DNA from: an uncultured Desulfofustis sp.
GTDB taxonomy: Bacteria > Desulfobacterota > Desulfobulbia > Desulfobulbales > Desulfocapsaceae
DNA: 64,000 nucleotides
NCBI GenBank assembly: GCA_905479735.1
Contig: CAJQNS010000014.1
Location: 17,416 to 81,415 of the forward strand
Direction: 5' to 3'
The position numbers were made by a program, and so were the translations under genes. The notes under the pieces were generated by a model that had not been told where the DNA came from, did no database searches, and saw only the letters and a program-made list of their open reading frames with translations. This document shows, one piece after another, positions 52,000-59,266 of this stretch. Position 1 is the first letter of the stretch, and every line of letters begins with the position of its first letter.

Positions 52000-52980
52000 A
52001 TGAAACTGGCAAGCTTTGTCCACGGCGGCAGACAACGAATCGGTGCCGCTGTCGGCGAAACATCCCTGCTGGACCTGCAATCACACTGGCCTGCAGATCG
52101 CCGGGTGCCGCTGTCAATGATTGAATTCATCGAACTCGGAGAAGAGGGGTTGCAGCTGGCAGCCAACGCTCTAACCCGGGCGAGAAACGCTGAATTGATC
52201 CCCGTTGACGAGGTCGATTGGCTGCCTCCCGTGGTCAGGCCCGGGAAAATCTGTGGGATTGCAATGAACAACTCGGCCAGCAATGCCAGGAAGATTGCCG
52301 CCCCGGATCACCCGGCCTTTTTTATCAAGCCTTCATCCTGCCTGGCTGGTCACCGGCAGCCCCTGGCCATGCGTTCCTACTACGGCAGCATGCACCCGGA
52401 ACCGGAACTGGCGGTCATTATCGGCCGCACGGCCCGTGATGCGGACGCCACCGACGCGCTGGCTCATGTCTATGGCTACTCGATCTTCAACGATATCACC
52501 GGCAACCATATGAGATCCGAGGATATGTTCCACTACTACGCGCTCTATGGCTCAAAGGATGACCCCGACAAGCTCGAACGGCGGGAACAGCATCTCTCCT
52601 ATGCCGGCAGGTACAAGGGGGCCGACAACTTCGGCGTGTTGGGACCGTGGCTGGTTACTGCTGACGAGATCGGCAACCCCGACGATCTTGGCGTCTCCTG
52701 TTCGGTCGCCGGGGAGATTGTCGCCGAGGACAGCACCCGCTACTACAATTATAAAGTTGCCGAACTGATCAGTTTCATCAGCCAATTCCACACCTTGAAT
52801 GCTGGTGATATCATTTCCTGCGGTACCGCCTTTAAACCCTCTGAACATAGAAAATCGATCCATCACGCAAACTTTCTGATTACCGGCGGACCGGTGGAAA
52901 TTACCATCGAAAATCTCGGTACCCAATACAATCCTGTGATTGTAGAGAACAGGGAGATCGGCCAATGGAAACTGAGCTGA
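52000..52980 (+). CDS. FAH-family hydrolase/hydratase (2-keto-4-pentenoate hydratase-like)
   Basis: The 326-residue protein has the FAH fold with an N-terminal extension. The metal-ligand glutamates lie in MHPEPELAVIIG, with the following Asp in YSIFNDITGN, and DIISCGTAF is kept in the last third. Members hydrate, hydrolyse or decarboxylate 2-keto acids after ring cleavage (MhpD, HpcE, HpcG). Downstream lies an MhpB-like ring-cleaving dioxygenase, which supports a role in the same meta-type route. It has a GGAG site and starts a four-gene operon; its end overlaps the next gene by 16 bases. Confidence 0.85.
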   Translation: MKLASFVHGGRQRIGAAVGETSLLDLQSHWPADRRVPLSMIEFIELGEEGLQLAANALTRARNAELIPVDEVDWLPPVVRPGKICGIAMNNSASNARKIAAPDHPAFFIKPSSCLAGHRQPLAMRSYYGSMHPEPELAVIIGRTARDADATDALAHVYGYSIFNDITGNHMRSEDMFHYYALYGSKDDPDKLERREQHLSYAGRYKGADNFGVLGPWLVTADEIGNPDDLGVSCSVAGEIVAEDSTRYYNYKVAELISFISQFHTLNAGDIISCGTAFKPSEHRKSIHHANFLITGGPVEITIENLGTQYNPVIVENREIGQWKLS

Positions 52981-53444
52981 AGCCTTCAGACCTGCAGTCA
53001 ATCCAGCAGAAGATTACCGACTTGAACAACGATTTCTGCTATTATCTCGACCACAGCATGGTTGATGAACTCGTCGATCTCTTCTGTGAAGATGCGCTCT
53101 ACACGCACGGTCAGCGGACAAGTAAAGGGAGAGAGGAGATCCGGCAGCTGTTTGAGAACAGACGGGGAGGGAAAAATCGTAGTTCGCGCCACATCCAGTC
53201 CGGGTTGAGAATTCAGCTCAAGGATACCGGTCGGGTCACCGCCCAAAGCGTCTGCCTCACCTTTGGTGCCGACGCTCAGCCTCCCGTCTCCCCGGCAACC
53301 CCTTACCTAGTTGCCGACTTTATCGATGAATATAAACTCTGTGATGACGGCCGCTGGCGTATCTGCAGACGCCATATCGAGAGGATTTTTGTTGCCGAAG
53401 ACAATACAGGCCCTGAAGGGTCAAATTCGAAGAAAGGACTATGA
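52965..53444 (+). CDS. NTF2-like (SnoaL_4-type) small protein
   Basis: The 159-residue protein has the NTF2-like fold also seen in the small subunits of aromatic-ring dioxygenases: N-terminal helices (NDFCYYLDHSMVDELVDLFCED), then a Gly-rich loop and a bent sheet (SRHIQSGLRI...CRRHIERIFV). Position in a ring-degradation operon is typical, but no hydroxylating large subunit is present here, so it may act alone as an isomerase or cyclase. It starts inside the end of the FAH gene (GGGAG site) and overlaps the dioxygenase start (ATGA). The tail after about 140 is polar and probably disordered. Confidence 0.75.
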   Translation: METELKPSDLQSIQQKITDLNNDFCYYLDHSMVDELVDLFCEDALYTHGQRTSKGREEIRQLFENRRGGKNRSSRHIQSGLRIQLKDTGRVTAQSVCLTFGADAQPPVSPATPYLVADFIDEYKLCDDGRWRICRRHIERIFVAEDNTGPEGSNSKKGL

Positions 53445-54400
53445 AGACAAGACTCATCTGTGCCTCCCACAGCCCATTGATGTACTGCTACAAAAAAGAG
53501 CCTGAACACTGGGATGACCTGCAGTCAGCCTTTGAAGAGCAGGCCCGAGCCCTGGATGAATTCGATCCTGAGCTGGTAATCGCCTTTGGCTCAGATCATT
53601 TCAACGGTTTCTTTCTCAGACTTATGCCCGCCTTCTGTGTCGGTCTGCAGGCAGAAGCTGTTGACGACATTGGCGGTTTCCCCGGGAAACTGAAGGTGCC
53701 CGGGGATCTTGCCGAACAACTTGCCGCCAGTTTACGCACCAGCAATCTTGACCCTGCCGTATCTCATCAGATGACCGTGGATCACGCTTTTTCCCAAACC
53801 ATTAACCTGATGCTCGGCGGGCTGGATAAAAGACCGCTGATTCCGATATTCATCAACTGCATCAACAAGCCCTTCGTCCCCTTTAAACGATCACGCCTGC
53901 TCGGCGAAGCAGTCGCAGAGTACGTTAAAGGTATGGAAATGAGGGTGCTTTTTCTCGCCTCGGGGGGCCTCTCACACCACCCAACGAGATATTACCCGGC
54001 CTGGGGCGATGGTGAAAAAGCGGTTGCCGCCTGGCAACTGAGCGGTGGAGACCACCCCGACTCGCTGACCCGGGAACAATGGTTGAAGAGACTTTACGTT
54101 ATGCACCATGAAGGGGCGGAAATGATAGCTCAGGGAACCCGAACCACCAGGGACATGTTTCTCAACGCCGAAGCAGACCAACGTTTCTTGGATGTTCTGA
54201 GCGCCGGGAACCTTGAGGAATTTGATGAGTGGGATCAGGATGAGATGGTCAGCGAGGCCGGAATAGGTTCTATGGAGCAGCACACCTGGATTGCCGCCAC
54301 GGCGGCTCACCTCGCCTGTGGTGGAGAAAAGCCCCGGATAACCCATTATAGTGTGGCACTGGAAATCGGCATTGCCGCCGGCGTTGCCGGCGCGGGATAG
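53441..54400 (+). CDS. LigB-type extradiol dioxygenase, MhpB-like
   Basis: The 319-residue protein closely resembles MhpB (2,3-dihydroxyphenylpropionate 1,2-dioxygenase). The iron-ligand and catalytic histidines are all visible: CASHSPL, GSDHFNGFF, TVDHAFSQ and LASGGLSHHP; the C-terminal region (TWIAATAAHLA) also matches. All known enzymes of this type need Fe(II) and O2 and cut a catechol ring. Intact residues argue for real activity, which is odd beside transhydroxylase-type genes of anaerobes. The organism may be able to use O2, or the enzyme may scavenge it. The start overlaps the previous stop (ATGA) and has AAAGGA upstream. Confidence 0.88.
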   Translation: MKTRLICASHSPLMYCYKKEPEHWDDLQSAFEEQARALDEFDPELVIAFGSDHFNGFFLRLMPAFCVGLQAEAVDDIGGFPGKLKVPGDLAEQLAASLRTSNLDPAVSHQMTVDHAFSQTINLMLGGLDKRPLIPIFINCINKPFVPFKRSRLLGEAVAEYVKGMEMRVLFLASGGLSHHPTRYYPAWGDGEKAVAAWQLSGGDHPDSLTREQWLKRLYVMHHEGAEMIAQGTRTTRDMFLNAEADQRFLDVLSAGNLEEFDEWDQDEMVSEAGIGSMEQHTWIAATAAHLACGGEKPRITHYSVALEIGIAAGVAGAG

Positions 54401-54410
54401 GGCGGAAGCC

Positions 54411-55232
54411 GTGGACAGTTCAATCGTCATCGCCGCCGCACCAAATGGGGCCCGTAAAACGAAAATTGATCACCCGCACCTACCTCTTACCACCAAAGAA
54501 CTGATTGAAACGGCGATCTCCTGCACCAATGCCGGCGCCTCAATGATGCATTTTCATATCAGAGACGGCAAGGGCCGGCACAGCCTCGACCCTGAGCATT
54601 ACCGCCGCACCCTTTCCGAACTCGAGGCCGCCGTTGGCGATCGGCTGCTGCTGCAGGTAACCTCGGAAGCAGCCGGTGTCTACAGCCAGCCCGAACAGAT
54701 CGAGCTGCTGCAGCGTTTAGCCCCGCACTGCCTTTCCTGCGCTTTGAGGGAGTTTATCCGAAGCGAAGATGACCTCGAAAGTGGCTCACGATTTTTCAGC
54801 AAATTGTACGACGCCGGTGCACTGATCCAGTATATTCTCTATAGCCCCGCCGAGGTTGCCTGGTTTGTAAAGCTTTGCGAGCAGGGGGTATTGCCTGGAT
54901 CCAAGCATTTACTGCTTTTTGTGTTCGGCAGGTACCTTGATCGTGATGATACCGATATTGCCAGCCTTGACGAGTATCTCCTGCCTCTGAAACAGCACCC
55001 CTGGCCCTGCTCCTGGATGGTCTGTGGCTTTGACCAGCACGAGTTCGAGGTGGCAGAAGGCGCCGCCGCTCGGGGTGGGCACATTCGAGTCGGGTTTGAA
55101 AACAATTGTTCTCGCCCGGACGGAAGCCAGGCCAGAAATAACAGTGAGCAGATCAGCTACATGCGCAGGCTGGCAGAAACGTACGGACGCTCCTCACTGG
55201 ACAGCAGTTATGCTGTGACCCTTCATCGGTAA
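54411..55232 (+). CDS. DUF849 family beta-keto acid cleavage enzyme (BKACE)
   Basis: The 273-residue TIM-barrel protein has the BKACE features: AAPNGARKTKIDHPHLP near the N-terminus, the zinc histidines in MMHFHIRD and the loop LLQVTSEAAG. Family members react a beta-keto acid with acetyl-CoA to give a CoA thioester and acetoacetate-type products. Triacetate acetoacetate-lyase of the clostridial phloroglucinol route is one such enzyme, from memory. I chose GTG 54411, ten bases after the dioxygenase stop; a longer frame overlaps that gene. It ends the four-gene operon. A palindromic element begins 18 bases after the stop. Confidence 0.82.
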   Translation: MDSSIVIAAAPNGARKTKIDHPHLPLTTKELIETAISCTNAGASMMHFHIRDGKGRHSLDPEHYRRTLSELEAAVGDRLLLQVTSEAAGVYSQPEQIELLQRLAPHCLSCALREFIRSEDDLESGSRFFSKLYDAGALIQYILYSPAEVAWFVKLCEQGVLPGSKHLLLFVFGRYLDRDDTDIASLDEYLLPLKQHPWPCSWMVCGFDQHEFEVAEGAAARGGHIRVGFENNCSRPDGSQARNNSEQISYMRRLAETYGRSSLDSSYAVTLHR

Positions 55233-55249
55233 CCAAAGTTTTATTTATC

Positions 55250-55390
55250 GAGCCTTTTGCAAAGCTAAGATTTTCGTTCAAAATCAAGGCATGCGAGAAA
55301 TTTTACCACAGGCATATGATTGATATTCCGAGGATAAAATTTTGAGCATAACGCAGAGTTTGGGCGAAAAGATTGTTTTGCAAATGGCTC
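55250..55390. repeat. Small inverted-repeat element A (about 141 bp), next to moeA
   Basis: The element begins GAGCCTTTTGCAAAG and ends CTTTTGCAAATGGCTC-like on the other strand, so its ends are imperfect inverted repeats. Internal parts (TTTCGTTCAAAATCAAGGC, GGCATATGATTG, GTTTGGGCGAAAAG) recur in inverse orientation in element B (56768-56876). It has no coding frame. It lies between the stop of the BKACE gene and the stop of moeA and may act as a bidirectional terminator or be a non-autonomous mobile repeat. Confidence 0.6.
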
Positions 55391-55402
55391 TAGCGATTGC
55401 CT

Positions 55403-56611
55403 TTAGAACAAAGAGACCTCTTTCAGGCTTCCCGGCTGCAGGACTTCCCCCGGTTGCAATACCACATAACCATCGGCATGGGCAATGGTGCTGAGCATAT
55501 GAGACCCCTGTTGCCCAACCTCTTTTACAAGAGCAAGCTGGTTCGGTCTGTTTTCAATTTTCACTCTGATAAACAGCGTCCGTTTCCCTTTATTGGTCAT
55601 CTGTTCCGAGACAATTGCCGTCAAGGTTTGATCGAAACAGGAGGTGCCCTGCAACTCTGCCAGCACCGGCCGGACAAAGTTTCTGAAACACATGTAGGCG
55701 GACACCGGGTTACCCGGCAGACCAAAGATCAGTGTCTCCCCTTTGCGACCGACATAGAGCGGCTTTCCTGGCTTCTGACGTATCTGCCAGAACAACTCCT
55801 TAAACCCGGCCTGTGCCGCTGCCTCCCGGACATGGTCATGCCGTCCCACAGAAACACCGCCTGAGCAGATGATGAGTTTGACACCGGAGGCAACACCGTC
55901 TTCTATGGCCTGTATGGTGTGTTTGAGGCTGTCCTCAACATGGGAGGTCGAGCGCAGCACCCCGCCACTTTCCCGAATGGCGGAGGCCAGCATGATAGTA
56001 TTGGAATCCCTGATCTGATGCGCTTTGATGGTCGCTTCATCATGACAGACCAACTCCGTTCCAGTCACCAGCAGGATGACATCCGGTTTAGCATAGACGG
56101 GGACGGTGTGCAGCCCAACAGCCGCCATCAAAGCCAGCTCTCTCGCTCCCAGGCAGTCTCCTTTTAGAAAGAGAAGCTGCCCCTCGGCAAACTCTTCACC
56201 CTTGTGCCTGACGTCCTGGCCTTGTTTTTTTACTGCGAGGATATTGACATATCCTTCCAGATCTTCAGTGTCTTCCACACGAATTATCGTATCGGCTCCA
56301 TCCGGCAACATTGCTCCGGTACTGATTCTCACCGCACTGTTTTTTAAAACCTCTCCCGCAAAGGGGATGCCTGCCTGGCTTTCACCGATAATTTCCAGTT
56401 GCACCGGACTGTCAGCACTTGCTTCGGCACAGTCTGCCCATCTGACCGCATAGCCGTCCATGGCCGAATTGGTATATCGAGGTGAGGAATCGGGCGCTTT
56501 AATATCTTCAAAGAGATACAGGCCAAAGGCTTCGTCTATCGAAACACTGATCTGCTGAGGTGCCGGAACGTTCTCATGCAGAATTCGCTGGGCTTCAATT
56601 ACAGATATCAT
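55403..56611 (-). CDS. moeA: Molybdopterin molybdotransferase MoeA
   Basis: The 402-residue protein has the MoeA domain order: the N-terminal VIEAQRIL and SPRYTNSAMDGYAVR, the beta-domain RISTGAMLPDGADTIIRVED, and the MoCF-domain motifs LLVTGTELV, DSNTIM, CSGGVSVG and FGLPGNPVSA. It inserts molybdenum into adenylated molybdopterin. Its place here fits the cluster's four molybdopterin enzymes. It stands alone on the reverse strand between two inverted copies of a short repeat element. A tungsten-specific role is also possible, since anaerobes often hold a second moeA. Confidence 0.93.
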   Translation of the reverse strand: MISVIEAQRILHENVPAPQQISVSIDEAFGLYLFEDIKAPDSSPRYTNSAMDGYAVRWADCAEASADSPVQLEIIGESQAGIPFAGEVLKNSAVRISTGAMLPDGADTIIRVEDTEDLEGYVNILAVKKQGQDVRHKGEEFAEGQLLFLKGDCLGARELALMAAVGLHTVPVYAKPDVILLVTGTELVCHDEATIKAHQIRDSNTIMLASAIRESGGVLRSTSHVEDSLKHTIQAIEDGVASGVKLIICSGGVSVGRHDHVREAAAQAGFKELFWQIRQKPGKPLYVGRKGETLIFGLPGNPVSAYMCFRNFVRPVLAELQGTSCFDQTLTAIVSEQMTNKGKRTLFIRVKIENRPNQLALVKEVGQQGSHMLSTIAHADGYVVLQPGEVLQPGSLKEVSLF

Positions 56612-57146
56612 GGCTCTTCCGATCGTGGTTGTAGGGATTGATCTTATGGGTGCAGCACACTGCCGATTGTTCTGCGGCAGGGCTCACTCCCTTTTCCCGA
56701 TGTCTCTTGGTATCGTTCAGCAGGCCAACCGATTACCCTGATCCTGTCCTCCTGCTGACTAGCTGTAGGCTACCTTGAAAAATCGCTTTTCCGCCCAAAC
56801 CCCGCGATATGCCTGCGGCAAAATTTACATTCGCGCCTTGATTATGAACGAAAATGTCAATTTTTCAAAGCAGCCTGTATTATTACACTAATTTTCGCAG
56901 AATAAGGAGTGAAATGGTTATTCGTTCGGCACCCATACATTTGATAAACAGCTTGAAGATGTTCTCTAAAATGGTCTTTGCTTCTTTAGACAAAGGGAAT
57001 CACAAATTATACATAGCGACATAAGTCCTATAAATCTTACCAGGCTGCGTCACTCGCTGCGTTGCCTGCTCAAAGCGCTGCAAGGCTGCTCTGCCGGCTG
57101 CTCGTTCCTTGCGTGGATGGGCCCGCGCCGCCTTGAACTTATGTCG
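56612..57146. other. Gap between moeA and the mobB-like gene, mostly repeat elements
   Basis: Of these 535 bases, 56768-56876 and 57006-57146 are the repeat elements listed separately. The rest holds no supported gene. Upstream of moeA I found no clear promoter. Confidence 0.5.
56768..56876. repeat. Small inverted-repeat element B (about 109 bp), inverse copy of element A
   Basis: Its ends GGCTACCTTGAAAAATCG and ATTTTTCAAAGCAGCC are imperfect inverted repeats. Read on the reverse strand, it shares TTTCGTTCATAATCAAGGC, GCCGCAGGCATAT and GTTTGGGCGGAAAAG with element A. Elements A and B thus flank moeA in opposite orientation. Confidence 0.55.
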
Positions 57147-57157
57147 CTATGTATAAT
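57006..57157. repeat. MITE-like element with perfect 21-bp terminal inverted repeats
   Basis: The first 21 bases (57006-57026) and the last 21 (57137-57157) are perfect reverse complements, bounding 152 bp. The inside is GC-rich, with GCTGC-type steps. There is no open frame for a transposase and no clear target duplication. Its right end covers the last codons and the stop of the mobB-like gene. Confidence 0.8.
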
Positions 57158-57716
57158 ACCCTGGGGTGGCCGCCGACCCAAGAGACCAGCCATCTACCTT
57201 CGACAACGAAATAGCGTCGATCTCTGGAAATCCGGACAGGCCGTCGGAGTCTATGATCAGAGAAGCCTGCTCACCAATCTCCAGGGCCCGTGGCTTGAAT
57301 TCGACAGTGGCCGCTTTTACCAGTATCAACAGACCGGGTTGCACATACTTCCACAGGCTGCTGGACTCGCAGACTATGGGAGCAGATGCTGGAATCATAC
57401 TATGAAACTCTTGGAAACCGAACCGGATCTGTTCATCATCTCCCTGCAGGTAGTAGACTTTCTTGGCCCCGGCACGCAACATGCGAGAAGTATCTTTATC
57501 GAGGTCGTAGCGGGTCTCCTCAAACAGATTTGTGGTAAATCGCTGCTTTGAGTGATCCCCGTGGTAGATAGCCTCATCCGGATGAATCGCAGATACTTTC
57601 AAGCCGTAGATGTCGCTCTGGCTGGAATGTTTTTCTATCAGCCGGCAGACGAATTCGGTCTTTCCGACATTTCTACCGGCCCCGGCCACTATGAGAAGAT
57701 TATCGAGTCGCTCCAT
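57147..57716 (-). CDS. MobB-like P-loop protein (molybdopterin guanine dinucleotide synthesis)
   Basis: The 189-residue protein has a P-loop near its start (AGAGRNVGKTEF) and a MobB-like layout: a GLKVSAIHPD strand and helix, an RM-AGAKKVYYL region and a C-terminal IDAISLSKVDG. MobB helps attach GMP to molybdopterin, the form DMSO-reductase-family enzymes use. I chose ATG 57716, just after the DUF3786 gene; a longer frame overlaps that gene by about 38 bases. The last three codons and the TAG stop lie inside the terminal repeat of the element at 57006-57157, so the C-terminus (PGYYT) may not be the original one. Confidence 0.65.
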   Translation of the reverse strand: MERLDNLLIVAGAGRNVGKTEFVCRLIEKHSSQSDIYGLKVSAIHPDEAIYHGDHSKQRFTTNLFEETRYDLDKDTSRMLRAGAKKVYYLQGDDEQIRFGFQEFHSMIPASAPIVCESSSLWKYVQPGLLILVKAATVEFKPRALEIGEQASLIIDSDGLSGFPEIDAISLSKVDGWSLGSAATPGYYT

Positions 57717-57723
57717 ACCGGTT

Positions 57724-58539
57724 TTAAACGCTATGACCATGCTGCCTGGCCAGCTTCTCAATCATGGATGCGAAGCCTACCCCCAGCGAATACAGTCCTT
57801 CAATTCCCAGATTGGCCTCACCGGTATCGTCAAAAAAAAGTCCCAGGGCGGACTCCATCCCCTCCTCCGGCTTCCAGTAGCAGATGAGCATTGGCACCAG
57901 AGGCAGGGGCGACAGAATCACTGCGACATCTGATTTAAACTGATCCTCAACCTGGGTGCCGCTGAACATCCTGACCAGATCGGAAAAAAGATCTGAATAG
58001 GTGTCGGCCGTCTTTTTCAGAACCTTCTCACATGACTGGCCAAACAACCGATACCAGTCCTTACCACTGGGCAGTTCCCTGAGAGGTACCCAGTTGGATG
58101 ATAACGGCTTGGCTTTTGAAAAAATAATATAGTTGAGCGCCGCAATGAGTACCCAGGGATTGACATGAATATCGGTGTAGGCATTACCCTCTTTGTCCAC
58201 CGAAAAATCCTTGCCCATGATTTTCAGGGTGATCCTGCCGTTATGAGAGGTGGCGCCAATCGTTTCAGCACGCTCCTCAAAATCAATAGAGGCGAGACGG
58301 TCTTTTAGTAAACTCAGTACTTTCTCGTTTTCCTCTTCGATCTTGTTTCTCTTTTTAGGCTGAACACCATATTTGGCAATGTCCTCTTTTGAGACTGTGG
58401 GACATTCGTGCAGCTGTCGTTTTCCGGAAAAGACTGAGGCAGCAAAAACCATACAGGTTTTCTCGCCGCACTTCCGGCAATTGCTCTTATCGAGCAGGCT
58501 CAATACTTCCATCACATTGGCGAATTGTGCCACGGTCAA
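57724..58539 (-). CDS. DUF3786 protein with N-terminal [4Fe-4S] motif
   Basis: The 271-residue protein starts with a Cys cluster motif of the CoFeS/Fdx type (NCRKCGEKTCMVFAAS...HECP, residues about 20-46). The DUF3786 domain follows after about residue 80. The motif resembles the 4Fe-4S domain of corrinoid Fe-S proteins and related factors. The function of DUF3786 is unknown. It lies directly before the MobB-like gene (7 bases), so the two are one operon. A role in molybdenum cofactor or metal-enzyme assembly is a guess from position. The N-terminal ATG at 58539 is the first possible start. Confidence 0.75.
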   Translation of the reverse strand: MTVAQFANVMEVLSLLDKSNCRKCGEKTCMVFAASVFSGKRQLHECPTVSKEDIAKYGVQPKKRNKIEEENEKVLSLLKDRLASIDFEERAETIGATSHNGRITLKIMGKDFSVDKEGNAYTDIHVNPWVLIAALNYIIFSKAKPLSSNWVPLRELPSGKDWYRLFGQSCEKVLKKTADTYSDLFSDLVRMFSGTQVEDQFKSDVAVILSPLPLVPMLICYWKPEEGMESALGLFFDDTGEANLGIEGLYSLGVGFASMIEKLARQHGHSV

Positions 58540-58833
58540 CCTCTATCTATTATTAATCGTCTGCCAAACAGCTCTAGAATACCGCTTCCCTATTCTCTCT
58601 GTCAATTTGAAGCGCTCCCGATCCCGCTGGCAATTGAAGGAAAGAACCAGGCTCACTTCAAAAGTCAGAATAGATTTTAGGCGATTCCGACAATAAAATA
58701 AATGGTGCGGGATATGATTGTTAATTAATTGCGCTTGCTCGCCTAAGGTTATACATTTTAGCGACGCCTGAGGAGTTAAAAACGATGCAGTTCCAGGCAC
58801 GCTTAGAGAAAATCCAAAAGCAAGAGGTTAACC

Positions 58834-59244
58834 ATGGATCCCTATACAGAAGCCCATACCTTCGTGGCTGCCGTAAGGCTTCTCCACTATCAGAAAAATT
58901 CGCCGCCCACCATCGAAGATATCTGCAAGAGTCTCGAGGTCTCGGTCGAAGCGGGGCTAGCCGTCTGCAGAAAACTGGAGAAGCTCTCGATCGTTACGAT
59001 CTCAGAAGACCCATTCTCGATATTAGTTGGAATTGGCGATCACCTTGAAATCGAAAAACTGCCCAAAGAGCAGGACAAGGGTGACAGTCTTTCCAAGGAT
59101 CTTGAAGAATTCATGGCCAAGAAAAAAGACATGGATAAAAAGGTCGAAGCAATTCAGGCCGGACTGAAGAAAAAGAGAGAGGATCTACACAGCGACATCG
59201 AAGCCAGGCTGCGCCAGGAAATGAATAAGATGAATAAAGGTTAA
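58834..59244 (+). CDS. Small winged-helix plus coiled-coil protein, function unknown
   Basis: I do not recognise a named family for this 136-residue protein. Residues 5-70 read as a small helix-turn-helix or winged-helix domain (IEDICKSLEVSVEAGLAVCRKLEKL). After about 80 it is very rich in Lys and Glu with heptad spacing (LSKDLEEFMAKKKDMDKK), so a coiled coil is likely. It has an AAGAGG site, is divergent from the DUF3786 gene and convergent with the MFS gene. It may be a small DNA-binding or scaffold protein. Confidence 0.7.
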   Translation: MDPYTEAHTFVAAVRLLHYQKNSPPTIEDICKSLEVSVEAGLAVCRKLEKLSIVTISEDPFSILVGIGDHLEIEKLPKEQDKGDSLSKDLEEFMAKKKDMDKKVEAIQAGLKKKREDLHSDIEARLRQEMNKMNKG

Positions 59245-59266
59245 CCAGGCGGTCAGTGCCAGAAAG

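Noticed and set aside
54351..54410. N-terminal extension of the BKACE gene
   Set aside because: It overlaps the dioxygenase end and does not match the family; the GTG at 54411 gives the usual start.
57006..57157. CRISPR or tRNA gene
   Set aside because: The repeat occurs only as one inverted pair at the ends, with no spaced direct repeats, and the inside does not fold as a tRNA.
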